NCBI GenBank assembly: GCA_009738435.1
Contig: CP046522.1
Location: forward strand, 341,249-405,248
Source of the DNA: Clostridium bovifaecis
GTDB lineage: Bacteria > Bacillota > Clostridia > Clostridiales > Clostridiaceae
Reading direction: 5' to 3'
DNA length: 64,000 nt
Part shown: positions 1-9,342 of the stretch, one piece after another
Layout: every line of letters begins with the position of its first letter
Numbering within the stretch: the stretch's first letter is position 1
Program-made: the position numbers and the translations under genes
Notes under the pieces: model-generated
Told to the model about the DNA's origin: nothing
The model's input: the letters and a program-made list of their open reading frames with translations, nothing else
Databases searched by the model: none

Positions 1-1623
1 TTAGCTTTTTTACTGGCGTTTATTATGTTAGTAAAAATGCATAATAAAGCAATAGAAAAAAGAAGCTATATGACTGCATTACATGAAATAAATGATAAAT
101 CAATAAAAAGAATAGAGGGGGAATGGAAACAATTTATAGATACAGGAGAAGAGTTCGTAGATGCTGAGCATAATTATTCTAAGGACTTAGATATCTTTGG
201 AAAAGGCTCTCTTTTTCAATGGATTAATACAACTGTTACATATTTAGGGAGAGAAAGATTAAGAGAGATTTTTGAGAAGCCTTCTAAGGAAATAAGCGAT
301 ATTTATGAAAGGCAAGAAGCTGTGGGAGAACTAGCAGAGAAGCTTGACTTTAGGCAGAACTTTATGGCTGAAGGAATGATAGCTGCAAAGGAAATACATA
401 ATCCTGAGGAGCTATTCTTATGGGCAAATAGTAGAAAAAAATTTTACTGTAATCCTTTATTAAACTTCATAATTTATATATGGCCACTTATTACAGTGAT
501 AGCGATATTACTTCCGTTTACAACTAGAACACCATATTATATGGGCGCTTTAGTAATATGTATTAATATAGGTATACTTATGTGGGATAATGAAGATAGA
601 AGTAGGGTGCTTGGTACGGTGGACAAATATAAAGAAAACATAAGGACTTACTATGGAATGCTTCAAGCCCTTGAGAAAGAACAATTTCATTCAAGGTATA
701 TAAAAAATATAAAAAGCAATCTAATCAATGATAAAGGAGATACTGCATCAGAGCAGATAAGAAAATTATCAGTCATAGAAGAAAAAGTATCGGGTAGAAG
801 AAATGTTTATTATTCTATAATTAATATACTTACCCTCTCAGACTATAGATATATGAGGGTTCTTGAAATGTGGAAAAAAGATTCAGGAGAGTGCATAAAT
901 AAGTGGCTTAATACATTGGGAGAAATTGAAGCTTTAGCAGGTTTATCTATTATAAAGTATGATAATCCAGAATGGGTGATGCCTTCATTTACAGAAAATC
1001 AGTCTTTGCTTTCAGCTAAAGAAATGGGGCATCCTCTTCTTACTGGAGAGAGAGTATGTAATGATTTAAAAATGCAAAAGCCATCTAATATCCTCTTGAT
1101 TACAGGATCTAATATGTCTGGCAAAAGTACACTTCTAAGAACTGCAGGTATAAACTTAGTTTTAGCTTATGCAGGTGCTCCAGTTTGTGCTAAAGAATTC
1201 TCGTGCTCAGTAATGGAAATTTATACATGTATGAGAGTGAGTGATGATCTTGAGAGAAGTATTTCATCTTTTTACGCAGAAATCCTAAGAATAAAAAAGA
1301 TAGTAGAAGCCACAAAAAGGGATAAGCAGATATTTTTCCTTCTAGATGAGATATTTAAAGGTACCAATTCCATGGATAGACATACAGGAGCAAAAGTGTT
1401 GATAAATAGGTTAAGTAGAGAAGGAGCTTTAGGGCTTGTATCAACTCATGATTTAGAATTAGGAGAATTGGAAGAAGAGAGTCAGGGTAAGGTGAAAAAT
1501 TATCATTTTAGAGAGTATTATAAGGAAGATAAAATATATTTTGATTACAAGCTCCGCAGTGGAATTTCAACTACAAGGAATGCGTTATATCTTATAAAGA
1601 TGGCAGGAATAGAGATAGATTAA
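1..1623 (+). CDS. MutS-family membrane ATPase (5' end outside window)
   Basis: The frame is open from base 1 with hydrophobic residues, so the gene begins upstream of the window; the first Met at 25 is probably internal. It is the MutS-like family with transmembrane segments found in Firmicutes. A membrane block lies around nt 457-590, and the C-terminal ATPase carries a Walker A (TGSNMSGKST, nt 1102-1131) and a Walker B (FFLLDEIFKGTNS, around nt 1333-1371). The mismatch-recognition domain of true MutS is absent, so a role in classical mismatch repair is unlikely; family members are annotated only by the MutS domain V. No operon partner is visible: a small hairpin (1631-1649) and 117 bp separate it from the next gene. 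Confidence 0.85.
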   Translation, partial: LAFLLAFIMLVKMHNKAIEKRSYMTALHEINDKSIKRIEGEWKQFIDTGEEFVDAEHNYSKDLDIFGKGSLFQWINTTVTYLGRERLREIFEKPSKEISDIYERQEAVGELAEKLDFRQNFMAEGMIAAKEIHNPEELFLWANSRKKFYCNPLLNFIIYIWPLITVIAILLPFTTRTPYYMGALVICINIGILMWDNEDRSRVLGTVDKYKENIRTYYGMLQALEKEQFHSRYIKNIKSNLINDKGDTASEQIRKLSVIEEKVSGRRNVYYSIINILTLSDYRYMRVLEMWKKDSGECINKWLNTLGEIEALAGLSIIKYDNPEWVMPSFTENQSLLSAKEMGHPLLTGERVCNDLKMQKPSNILLITGSNMSGKSTLLRTAGINLVLAYAGAPVCAKEFSCSVMEIYTCMRVSDDLERSISSFYAEILRIKKIVEATKRDKQIFFLLDEIFKGTNSMDRHTGAKVLINRLSREGALGLVSTHDLELGELEEESQGKVKNYHFREYYKEDKIYFDYKLRSGISTTRNALYLIKMAGIEID

Positions 1624-1630
1624 TTAATTG

Positions 1631-1649
1631 CATATTTATTATAAATATG
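1631..1649. other. Small hairpin after the MutS-like gene
   Basis: An 8-bp arm CATATTTA with a 3-nt loop and its exact complement. There is no following T run, so it is a weak terminator candidate at best. Confidence 0.3.
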
Positions 1650-1740
1650 TAACCCCTTATGCATTAATTTTTGATATAATATATAGAAAGCTTAATTATG
1701 CAAATTTACATATAATACTGCAGAAAAAGGGGCGAATGGG

Positions 1741-2721
1741 ATGAAACTGGTAATATTAAACGGGAAATTAGTTGGAGAAAAGTTAGGAAGCAGTATCTAC
1801 ACAGAAGATGGCGTTATGTTCCTAAGAAAGGAAAGCATTCTTACAGAATCTATAATTAAAAGGCTGAATAAGATAGGAATAAATAGTGTTTATATAGATG
1901 ATGGGAATAGCGAAGTGACACTGCAAGAGGTGTTACCTACCACAATAAGATTAGCACTAGTAAAGTCTTTAAAGTCTGTATTTGATGAGACTAAAAGTAG
2001 TAAAGGAATTAGTTATAGCAAAGTTGAGGATATAGTAAAGCAATTAATAGAAAATATTAATCTATCTGAGAATGCTGTAATTATAAATAATTTAGTTCCA
2101 AAAGATGATATATCTAGGCTAGCTGTTCATAGCTTGGATGTGACCCTATTATCATTAATGGTTGGTTCCAAAAGAAAATATAATGAAAAAAAATTGATTA
2201 ATTTAGCAATAGGAGCACTACTTCATGATGTAGGAAAGTTATTTGTTCAAGGACAAAAACATATCGAAATGGGATATAAGCTATTGAAAGGCAACACTTT
2301 GTTCAGTCCACTTTCATATATGTGCGTATATGAGCTTTATGAAAAAAAGGATGGAACCGGGCCGCTAGGGATGAGTGGAGATAAAATATTTGAATTATCT
2401 AAAATAGTTAGCATATGCAATCGATATATGAATTATTTAGGTGATGAGAAGGGAATATTGCCTCATGAAGCTGTGGAAAAAATTGGAGCTGAAGCAATAG
2501 CTTCTTATGATGAAGATGTGTATAGAGATTTTGTGAATTCTGTTTATTGCTATCCTAACGGGCTTGCTGTTAAATTAAATAACGGATTAGAGGGTGTGGT
2601 TATAGCTCAGAATAAGGATGCTTCAACGAGACCAATTGTTCAAGTTAGAGAAGATGGAAAATATAATTTTTATAATTTACTACAAAATTTAACTCTGTTT
2701 ATAGAAGAAGTTATTTTGTAG
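1741..2721 (+). CDS. Degenerate HD-GYP domain protein
   Basis: 326 aa, preceded by AAGGGG. The N-terminal ~120 residues are unassigned; the rest is an HD-type phosphohydrolase core. LLHDVGK at residues ~160-166 (H162, D163) is the HD motif, followed by HIEMGYKLL. The HHE/GYP signature of c-di-GMP phosphodiesterases is damaged: YELYE stands where HHE is expected, DGTGPLG where DGxGYP is expected, and SICNRY replaces the usual Asp-containing motif. Several metal ligands are therefore missing. I infer a signalling or structural role rather than c-di-GMP hydrolysis. It is monocistronic and converges on ldh, sharing a bidirectional terminator. Confidence 0.75.
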   Translation: MKLVILNGKLVGEKLGSSIYTEDGVMFLRKESILTESIIKRLNKIGINSVYIDDGNSEVTLQEVLPTTIRLALVKSLKSVFDETKSSKGISYSKVEDIVKQLIENINLSENAVIINNLVPKDDISRLAVHSLDVTLLSLMVGSKRKYNEKKLINLAIGALLHDVGKLFVQGQKHIEMGYKLLKGNTLFSPLSYMCVYELYEKKDGTGPLGMSGDKIFELSKIVSICNRYMNYLGDEKGILPHEAVEKIGAEAIASYDEDVYRDFVNSVYCYPNGLAVKLNNGLEGVVIAQNKDASTRPIVQVREDGKYNFYNLLQNLTLFIEEVIL

Positions 2722-2724
2722 ATG

Positions 2725-2767
2725 AAAAAGAGTTAAATTACAAGAATTAAGTAATTTAACTCTTTTT
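2725..2767. terminator. Bidirectional intrinsic terminator
   Basis: Perfect 16-bp inverted repeat (2725-2740 with 2752-2767), 11-nt loop. A on one flank and T on the other give a U tract in both directions. It lies between convergent genes and overlaps the ldh stop codon. Confidence 0.9.
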
Positions 2768-3716
2768 ATATTATATTTAAGCCTTTTATTAAAGATTTCA
2801 AACTGTTTGCAGAGGTTTCTAGTTGGGTGAGCTCTTCCTTGGCTATAGGTATTTGGAAAATTCTTCTAACTCCAATTTCACCAACCATACATGGAGCCCC
2901 AAGACATATATCTTCTATTCCATATTCTCCAGTATATAATGATGATACTGGAAGTAGTGCGTTCTCATCGTAAATTACAGCTCTTATTATTCTGCTTACA
3001 GCAAGAGCTACTCCAAAATTAGTATACCCTTTGCCGTGAAGAATATCATATCCTGATTTTTTAACTTCATCGCTGATTTCACTTTTTATTTCTTTTTGAA
3101 ATTCTTTATTCATAGCCTTAAAGTATGAATCTATGCCGATTCCATGAATAGTAGTTTGACTCCATAAGGCCACTTGAGAATCACCATGTTCTCCAATTAT
3201 TATGGTATCTATGTCCTTTGATTCAAGATTATATTTCTGTTCGATAGCATATTTTAATCTTAAGGTATCAAGAACTGTACCAGAACCAAGAACCCTGCTT
3301 TTAGGGAAACCGGATAGCTTATAAGTAACGTATGTTAGTATATCTACTGGATTTGATACAACTAAAAGTAAGGCATTTGGACTGTATTTTATAATTTCAG
3401 GCACCATAGATTTAAAAACCTTCAAATTTTTATTTACGATATCGAGTCTTGATTCACCGTATTTTGGACCAATTCCAGCAGTTATAACTACTATATCAGA
3501 GTCTTTAGTATCTTCATAGCTGCCAGGACTTACACTTATATCTCCTAGAGCAGAAGTTGCATGAGCTATATCTAAAGCTTCAGCTCTAGCTTTGTCTTTA
3601 TTTGTATCTACTAAAATTATTTCTGAAGCGACTTTCTGTAATGTTAAGGCATAGGCCGTAGTTGAGCCTACATAGCCAGCACCTATTACGGATATTTTTG
3701 CGTTATTAATTGCCAT
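2766..3716 (-). CDS. ldh: L-lactate dehydrogenase
   Basis: NAD-dependent L-lactate dehydrogenase, reducing pyruvate to lactate in the cytoplasm and regenerating NAD+. 316 aa, normal for the family. The N-terminal Rossmann motif VIGAGYVGS, the SRLDIVNKN stretch and the active-site GEHGDSQ (catalytic His) are all present. The frame can be extended three codons to a GTG at 3725, but that codon is part of the GGAGGTG ribosome binding site, so the ATG at 3716 is the start. It is divergent from the MarR/MATE pair, with about 215 bp between them containing two palindromes that could act on either direction. Confidence 0.95.
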   Translation of the reverse strand: MAINNAKISVIGAGYVGSTTAYALTLQKVASEIILVDTNKDKARAEALDIAHATSALGDISVSPGSYEDTKDSDIVVITAGIGPKYGESRLDIVNKNLKVFKSMVPEIIKYSPNALLLVVSNPVDILTYVTYKLSGFPKSRVLGSGTVLDTLRLKYAIEQKYNLESKDIDTIIIGEHGDSQVALWSQTTIHGIGIDSYFKAMNKEFQKEIKSEISDEVKKSGYDILHGKGYTNFGVALAVSRIIRAVIYDENALLPVSSLYTGEYGIEDICLGAPCMVGEIGVRRIFQIPIAKEELTQLETSANSLKSLIKGLNII

Positions 3717-3771
3717 ATGAAGCACCTCCGTGATTGCAATGACTTATAAATAATACATATCAATTAAAACT

Positions 3772-3785
3772 CATTATCGATAATG
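3772..3785. promoter_or_regulatory. Perfect 14-bp palindrome (operator candidate)
   Basis: CATTATCGATAATG is its own reverse complement and lies 56 bp upstream of the ldh start in the divergent ldh/marR region. It looks like a binding site for a dimeric regulator; the regulator is unknown. Confidence 0.5.
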
Positions 3786-3875
3786 CAATTATATATAATA
3801 TGTTTATAATATAAATTATGTGCAATTTTCTTTTTAATAATAGTTGTATAGGTAATTAAACAGGAATATAATAAT

Positions 3876-3897
3876 ATTGGTTGCGTACGCAACTAAT
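3876..3897. promoter_or_regulatory. MarR-type operator
   Basis: Core palindrome GTTGCGTACGCAAC (3880-3893) is perfect; extended to 22 bp it has one mismatched pair. It lies 35 bp upstream of the marR start. The TTGC-N6-GCAA form and position suit autoregulation by the adjacent MarR protein and control of the exporter. Confidence 0.65.
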
Positions 3898-3932
3898 AAA
3901 ATACAAAAATAAAAATATTTGGAGGGATAGAT

Positions 3933-4379
3933 TTGAAGGAAAATAATGCTTCTATAGGAAAGTGGATTTCCATTCTGCACAGATACGCTCAATGCTATAT
4001 TAGTAAAGAACTTAAAGAATATAACATAGGCAGTGGACAATATCCTTTTTTAGCAGTTCTTTTGAGAGAAGATGGAATAAGTCAAGAAGAATTAAGCTGC
4101 AGGCTGCACATTGATAAAGGTACTACAGCTAGAGCTATAAAAAAGTTAGAAATAGAGGAATATATAGTTAGAAAAGTTGATGAAAAGGATAAAAGAGCAT
4201 ATAAAATATATATTACAGAAAAGGCATTAAAAGTAAAACCTGCATTATTTGAGGCTTTAAAGAATTGGACAGATATATTAGCAACTGGATTTATACAAAA
4301 AGAAAAGGAAGAAGTAATTGAAATCTTAGAGAAAATGGCAAGCAATGCAGCACTCTACATGATGAATGAGCATCAATAA
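3933..4379 (+). CDS. MarR family transcriptional regulator
   Basis: 148 aa winged-helix regulator starting at TTG (3933), six bases after GGAGGG (3921-3926). The recognition region reads ISQEELSCRLHIDKGTTARAI, followed by the wing VRKVDEKDKRAY, which is the MarR DKR motif. It is separated from the MATE exporter by 18 bp, so the two form an operon, and a MarR-type palindrome lies just upstream. By analogy it represses the exporter until a ligand, often an aromatic or drug-like compound, binds. The ligand cannot be read from the sequence. Confidence 0.9.
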   Translation: MKENNASIGKWISILHRYAQCYISKELKEYNIGSGQYPFLAVLLREDGISQEELSCRLHIDKGTTARAIKKLEIEEYIVRKVDEKDKRAYKIYITEKALKVKPALFEALKNWTDILATGFIQKEKEEVIEILEKMASNAALYMMNEHQ

Positions 4380-4397
4380 CTTGGAGGTAGGTAGGAG

Positions 4398-5753
4398 ATG
4401 AGAGATAGAAGTGAAAAATTAGGAAGTGAGGATATTAAAGTCCTTTTAAGAAACCTGTCGCTACCAGCTACTATAGGAATGATGGTTAATGCCCTATACA
4501 ATATAATAGACACTATATTTATAGGAAGAGGAGTAGGCACTCTTGGTATAGCAGGGCTTACTATAGCCTTTCCTATTCAAATGATAATGATGGCGTTTAA
4601 CCTCTTAATAGGAGTGGGAGCATCAGCTTCTGTATCCATCTGTCTTGGAAAGGGTGATAAAGAAAGAGCAGATCACATTGCTGGAAATTCATATTTAGTT
4701 ATTCTAGTATCGGGAGCATTAATTACCATAGTGGGGCTCGTTTTTATAGAACCAATATTAAAACTTTTTGGAGCAACTAATGAGCTTTTACCTTATGCTA
4801 GGGAGTACATTTCCGTAATATTTTTAGGAAGTATATTTTATGGTTTTGCTGTTTCATCAAATAACTTAATCCGGTCTGAGGGAAATGCAAAAATGGCCAT
4901 GTTTTCTATGATAATAGGGACAGGACTTAATATACCTTTGGATTATATCTTTATATTTACTTTTAATTTAGGAATAAAAGGGGCAGCCATTGCAACTATC
5001 ATATCTCAGTTCGCATCCTTTATATTTGTTTTTTACTACTTTTATAGCGGGAAAAGCAGTCTAAAGATAGGACTTCGGCATTTAAAGCCTGACTTTAAGA
5101 TTATTAGCGAAATATTCGCAGTGGGTTCTGCAGCATTTGCAAGACAAGTATCTGGAAGTGTCGTAGGAATAGTTTTAAATAATTCTATTAGAATTTACGG
5201 AACAAGCTTAGATACTGCAATTTATGGTACAATATATAGAATTATTATGTTTATATCTATGCCTTTGTTTGGAGTAGTACAGGGTATGCAGCCTATAGTA
5301 GGATTTAATTATGGAGCTAAAAAATTAGCAAGAGTTAAGGAAGCAGTTGTGCTGTCATTAAAGGTCACAGCTACTATAGCGTTTATAGGATTTATAGTCT
5401 CGGAGGCGTTTCCTGAACCACTAATGAGCCTCTTTAATAAGAATGAAGATTTTGTAAAAAACGGAGTTCCGATACTAAGAATAGTTGTTATGATGACACC
5501 TATAATAGGAGTTCAGATAGTTGGAGCTACTCTTTTTCAAGCTTTAGGTAAGGCTCTGCCGGCATTAATCTTATCCTTATTGAGACAAGTGATACTGTTT
5601 ATACCTTTAGTAATCATACTCCCTAAGTTTAAGGGTATGATGGGGATATGGATATCATTTCCGATAGCAGATTTAGGAGCTATGATTATAACTCTTGTAT
5701 TTATGATACATCAAATGAAAAGACTAAATGAAGGTGAAAAAGCTATGGAATAG
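4398..5753 (+). CDS. MATE family efflux transporter
   Basis: 451 aa, hydrophobic throughout, consistent with the 12 helices of MATE cation/drug antiporters. The N-terminal half has the typical PATIGMMVNALYNIIDTIFIG pattern (P near helix 1, N-x-x-D-x-x-F-I-G), repeated in weaker form in the second half. Preceded by GGAGGTAGG, 18 bp behind marR. Likely exports organic cations or drugs at the cost of a Na+ or H+ gradient; the substrate is unknown. Confidence 0.9.
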   Translation: MRDRSEKLGSEDIKVLLRNLSLPATIGMMVNALYNIIDTIFIGRGVGTLGIAGLTIAFPIQMIMMAFNLLIGVGASASVSICLGKGDKERADHIAGNSYLVILVSGALITIVGLVFIEPILKLFGATNELLPYAREYISVIFLGSIFYGFAVSSNNLIRSEGNAKMAMFSMIIGTGLNIPLDYIFIFTFNLGIKGAAIATIISQFASFIFVFYYFYSGKSSLKIGLRHLKPDFKIISEIFAVGSAAFARQVSGSVVGIVLNNSIRIYGTSLDTAIYGTIYRIIMFISMPLFGVVQGMQPIVGFNYGAKKLARVKEAVVLSLKVTATIAFIGFIVSEAFPEPLMSLFNKNEDFVKNGVPILRIVVMMTPIIGVQIVGATLFQALGKALPALILSLLRQVILFIPLVIILPKFKGMMGIWISFPIADLGAMIITLVFMIHQMKRLNEGEKAME

Positions 5754-5818
5754 CTTAAGTTACTATTTATATATTTAACATAATATGTACTAATATCTAC
5801 GTTTATGGGAGTGACAAG

Positions 5819-6385
5819 ATGAAAAACGAATTCTATGATAAATTAAGTATTAATCCAATAATTGCAGCAGTTAAAGATATGGATGCCTTAGATAGAGCTA
5901 TAAAATCACCAAGTGAAGTCATTTTTCTGCTTAAAGGAAACATATGTAGTATTGAAGAAATAGTAAGTCGTGTAAAGAAAAGCGGAAAAAGCATATATGT
6001 TCATATGGATTTAATGGATGGGTTTGGAAGAGATGCTTTTGCACTAAGGCATATAAAAGAAAGAGTAAATCCGAGTGGGATTATAACAACTAAATCAAAT
6101 TTAATTAAGATAGCTAAGGAAATAGATATGTTTTGTATACAGAGATTGTTCATCATAGATAATCTATCTTTAGAGAGTGGCATACATTCAATAAACACTA
6201 TGAGACCTGATGCGGTGGAGATTATGCCAGGTATTATGCCTAAGATAACAAAAAAGATAAAGAATCAAATACGAGTTCCTATAATTGCAGGAGGATTGAT
6301 TTTAGATAAAGAGGATGTAATTGAAAGTATTAAAGCAGGGGCTATGGGGATCTCCACAAGTAAAGAAGATATATGGGAAATGTAA
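5819..6385 (+). CDS. glpP: Glycerol operon antiterminator GlpP, copy 1
   Basis: 188 aa TIM-barrel-like protein of the GlpP family. These regulators bind glycerol-3-phosphate and then the leader mRNA of glp operons, preventing premature termination. Family blocks visible: NPIIAAVKD near the N terminus, VHMDLMDGFGRD, GIITTKSNL, RPDAVEIMPGIMPK, and IIAGGLILDKEDV near the C terminus. It stands alone, 66 bp after the MATE gene, and is followed by a sigma-A promoter and the first of four GlpP-type leaders. The second copy (14275-14841) has exactly the same length. Confidence 0.92.
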   Translation: MKNEFYDKLSINPIIAAVKDMDALDRAIKSPSEVIFLLKGNICSIEEIVSRVKKSGKSIYVHMDLMDGFGRDAFALRHIKERVNPSGIITTKSNLIKIAKEIDMFCIQRLFIIDNLSLESGIHSINTMRPDAVEIMPGIMPKITKKIKNQIRVPIIAGGLILDKEDVIESIKAGAMGISTSKEDIWEM

Positions 6386-6424
6386 AAAAGTTCGAAATTT
6401 TATGAAAAGGTTTAATTCGAGTTA

Positions 6425-6453
6425 TTGACGGTAAAAATATATGGTGATATAAT
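6425..6453 (+). promoter_or_regulatory. Sigma-A promoter of glp operon 1
   Basis: TTGACG (6425-6430), a 17-bp spacer, then TATAAT (6448-6453). Transcription would start around 6460, just upstream of the GlpP-type leader. Confidence 0.8.
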
Positions 6454-6477
6454 GAAAACATAAAATATAATATAAAA

Positions 6478-6547
6478 GGCAGAGTATAGAGAGCCATGGT
6501 TTTAAAAGATACTACTTTTGTGTATCTTTTGAAGTCATGGCTTTTTT
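6478..6547 (+). promoter_or_regulatory. GlpP-responsive leader terminator 1
   Basis: Box GGCAGAG (6478-6484), then GAGAGCCATG, which begins a long interrupted hairpin. Outer arms AGCCATG/CATGGCT and inner arms AAAAGATAC/GTATCTTTT are followed by a T run (6542-6547). It ends 22 bp before the glpA start. The same layout occurs before glpF1, glpA2 and glpF2. Inference: GlpP bound to glycerol-3-phosphate stabilises an antiterminated form. Confidence 0.8.
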
Positions 6548-6569
6548 GATTCAGGATAGGAGGTATAAT

Positions 6570-8003
6570 ATGTTTGATGTAGTTATTGTTGGAGCTGGAG
6601 TTATTGGGAGCAGCATTGCTAGAGAACTATCAAAATATGATTTAAAGACTTGCGTCTTAGAAAAGGGTTCAGATGTTGCCACAGGTACATCAAAGGCTAA
6701 TAGTGGAATAGTACATGCTGGCTTTGATGCGAAGCCAAATACTTTAAAAGGAAAATTAAATGCAAAGGGAAATGCTATGTTTGATAAGTTATCAAAGGAA
6801 TTAGATTTCCCATTTAAGAGAAATGGTTCTTTAGTTTTATGCTTTGATAAAAATGACATTAATAAATTATATGAACTAAAAGAAAAAGGGGAAAATAATG
6901 GAGTACCTAACCTTCAAGTACTAGATAGAGAAAAACTATTGGAGTTAGAGCCAAACTTAAATGAGAAGGTAGCAGCTGCTCTATATGCACCGACAGGGGG
7001 CATTGTATGTCCTTATGAAATGACTATAGCTTATGCTGAAAATGCCTATACAAATGGAGTAGAATTTAAGCTTAATACAGAAGTTAAAAATATAAAGAAA
7101 ACTGAAACTGGATTTGTTGTAGAGACAGACAAAGGAGATATTGAAAGCAAAGTAGTTATAAATGCAGCTGGATTATTCTCTGATGATTTGAATAATATGG
7201 TAAGCGAAAACAAGATAGAGATAATAGCGAGAAAAGGGGAATATTGTTTATTTGATAAGGTAGCGGGTTCATTAGCTGAAAGAACGCTTTTCCAATTACC
7301 AACTAAAATGGGCAAAGGAGTACTAGTAACGCCAACAGTAGATGGAAATCTTCTTATAGGGCCAAATGCCGTAGATATAGAAGACAAGACTGATTTAAGC
7401 ACAACTCAAGAAGGATTAGATGATATATTAGATAAAGCTAAATTAACTTTTAAAGAAATTCCAATGAGACAGATAATAACTTCTTTCTCAGGACTTAGAT
7501 CTCACAGCACAGCAGATGACTTTATAATCGGGGAAGCTGAAGACGTTCCAGGATTTATAAATGTAGCTGGAGTAGAATCACCAGGACTTTCAAGTACACC
7601 AGCTATAGCAGAAATGGTTGAAGGTATAGTGGTAGAAAAGTTATCACCAGCTAAAAATGAAGACTTTAACCCTGTAAGACACGGAATTCCTAAGTTCAGA
7701 GAAATGAATAATGAAGAGAGAAAAGAGCTTATAAATGAAGATTCAACTTATGGGAAAATGGTGTGTAGATGTGAAACAGTTACAGAAGGTGAAATTTTAA
7801 GTGCTATAAGAAGACCACTTGGAGCAAGAGATTTAGATGGTGTTAAAAGAAGAACAAGAGCAGGTATGGGAAGATGTCAATCAGGTTTCTGCTCAACAAA
7901 GATAGTAACGATTTTAGCAAGAGAATTAAACCTATCTGAAACTGAGATTACTAAATTTGGTGGAAATTCTAAGCTTTTAATAGGAGAAAATAAAGAGATT
8001 TAG
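6570..8003 (+). CDS. glpA: GlpA-type FAD-dependent glycerol-3-phosphate dehydrogenase, copy 1
   Basis: 477 aa flavoprotein of the DAO fold with a C-terminal Bfd-like [2Fe-2S] domain. The FAD motif VGAGVIGSS is at the N terminus; Cys399, Cys401, Cys436 and Cys441 (CRC and GRCQSGFC) are the cluster ligands. This domain plan matches clostridial anaerobic glycerol-3-phosphate dehydrogenase. It would oxidise glycerol-3-phosphate to dihydroxyacetone phosphate and pass electrons to the next two gene products. Start ATG 6570 follows TAGGAGG; the longer frame beginning at 6537 lies inside the leader terminator. First gene of a three-gene block. Confidence 0.88.
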   Translation: MFDVVIVGAGVIGSSIARELSKYDLKTCVLEKGSDVATGTSKANSGIVHAGFDAKPNTLKGKLNAKGNAMFDKLSKELDFPFKRNGSLVLCFDKNDINKLYELKEKGENNGVPNLQVLDREKLLELEPNLNEKVAAALYAPTGGIVCPYEMTIAYAENAYTNGVEFKLNTEVKNIKKTETGFVVETDKGDIESKVVINAAGLFSDDLNNMVSENKIEIIARKGEYCLFDKVAGSLAERTLFQLPTKMGKGVLVTPTVDGNLLIGPNAVDIEDKTDLSTTQEGLDDILDKAKLTFKEIPMRQIITSFSGLRSHSTADDFIIGEAEDVPGFINVAGVESPGLSSTPAIAEMVEGIVVEKLSPAKNEDFNPVRHGIPKFREMNNEERKELINEDSTYGKMVCRCETVTEGEILSAIRRPLGARDLDGVKRRTRAGMGRCQSGFCSTKIVTILARELNLSETEITKFGGNSKLLIGENKEI

Positions 8004-8049
8004 TGCTTTTGCTACACTAATATATCTATAGGGTTTGGAGGATTGAAAA

Positions 8050-9306
8050 ATGAGAGAACATGATATAGTAATAATAGGGGGAGGCCCTGCAGGCCTTGCG
8101 GCTGCAATAGGTGCAAGAGAAGAAGGTATAGAAGATATTCTGATATTAGAAAGAGATAACTGTCTTGGGGGAATATTAAACCAATGTATTCACAATGGTT
8201 TTGGACTTCATACTTTTAAGGAAGAACTTACAGGACCAGAGTATGCACAAAGGTTTGCTGATAAAGTGCAGGATATGAAAATATCATATAAATTAAACAC
8301 TATGGTTATTGACATAAATAAAGATAAAGTTATAACAGCAGTTAATGAAGAAGACGGAATTTTAGAGATTAAGGCAAAAGCTATAATTTTAGCTATGGGA
8401 TGTCGTGAAAGACCTAGAGGCGCTATAAATATACCAGGAAGCAGGTGTGCTGGTATATACTCAGCGGGAGCTGCTCAAAAATTTGTTAATATTGACGGAT
8501 ATATGCCAGGTAGAGAGGTTGTTATTCTTGGTTCTGGAGATATAGGACTTATAATGGCAAGAAGAATGACTTTAGAAGGAGCAAAGGTTAAGGCTGTTGT
8601 AGAACTTATGCCATATTCAGGTGGACTTAAGAGAAATATTGTACAATGCCTAGATGATTTTGGAATACCACTAAAGCTTGCTCATACTGTCACTGATATT
8701 AAGGGAAAAGATAGATTAGAAGGAGTTACTATAGCAAAGGTTGACGAAAACAGAAAACCTATAAAGGGAACAGAAGAATATATTCCTTGCGATACTTTAC
8801 TTTTATCAGTAGGACTTGTTCCGGAAAATGAGCTATCTACAAAGGCTGATGTTGAATTATCTCCAATTACAGGAGGTCCAATAGTAAACGAAAGTCTTCA
8901 AACTAATATAGAAGGAGTTTTCGCTTGTGGAAATGTTCTCCACGTGCATGATCTGGTTGATTTTGTTACAGAGGAAAGCATAAATGCAGGGAAAAATGCT
9001 GCAAAATATATAAATGGACAAACCTTCAATGAAACTGGTATAGAAATAGCTGCTATAAACGGAGCTAGATATACAGTTCCGAAATTCGTTAATCCTGAAA
9101 ATGTAGAAAAGCTTATAGATGTAAGGTTTAGAGTTGGAGATGTTTACAAAGACAGCTACGTTTCCGTTTACTTTGATGATGTACGAGAAATGCATATTAA
9201 GAAGAGAATACTTACTCCAGGAGAAATGGAAACAGTAAAGCTTACAAAAGCATTATTTGAAAAGTATCCTAATTGTAAGAAAATTACTGTTAAGGTGGAA
9301 GAGTAG
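8050..9306 (+). CDS. FAD/NAD-dependent oxidoreductase, GPDH partner subunit, copy 1
   Basis: 418 aa pyridine-nucleotide-disulfide oxidoreductase fold: FAD motif GGGPAG at the N terminus, a second nucleotide motif GSGDIG mid-protein, and the C-terminal ACGNVLHVHD block typical of the family. There is no redox-active CxxC like that of thioredoxin reductase; Cys occurs in NQCIHNGFG and MGCRERPRG. It sits 46 bp after glpA and 36 bp before the DUF1667 gene. In clostridia this trio is a stable module and this subunit probably links glycerol-3-phosphate oxidation to NAD. It could be called glpB-like, but it is not homologous to E. coli GlpB. Confidence 0.8.
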   Translation: MREHDIVIIGGGPAGLAAAIGAREEGIEDILILERDNCLGGILNQCIHNGFGLHTFKEELTGPEYAQRFADKVQDMKISYKLNTMVIDINKDKVITAVNEEDGILEIKAKAIILAMGCRERPRGAINIPGSRCAGIYSAGAAQKFVNIDGYMPGREVVILGSGDIGLIMARRMTLEGAKVKAVVELMPYSGGLKRNIVQCLDDFGIPLKLAHTVTDIKGKDRLEGVTIAKVDENRKPIKGTEEYIPCDTLLLSVGLVPENELSTKADVELSPITGGPIVNESLQTNIEGVFACGNVLHVHDLVDFVTEESINAGKNAAKYINGQTFNETGIEIAAINGARYTVPKFVNPENVEKLIDVRFRVGDVYKDSYVSVYFDDVREMHIKKRILTPGEMETVKLTKALFEKYPNCKKITVKVEE

Positions 9307-9342
9307 AACAGGTTAGAAATTTAGGAGTTTGGAGGGAATATT

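Noticed and set aside
3834..4040. Minus-strand frame over the marR promoter and start
   Set aside because: It overlaps the MarR start and operator, has no ribosome site, and its product is low-complexity hydrophobic; a shadow frame.
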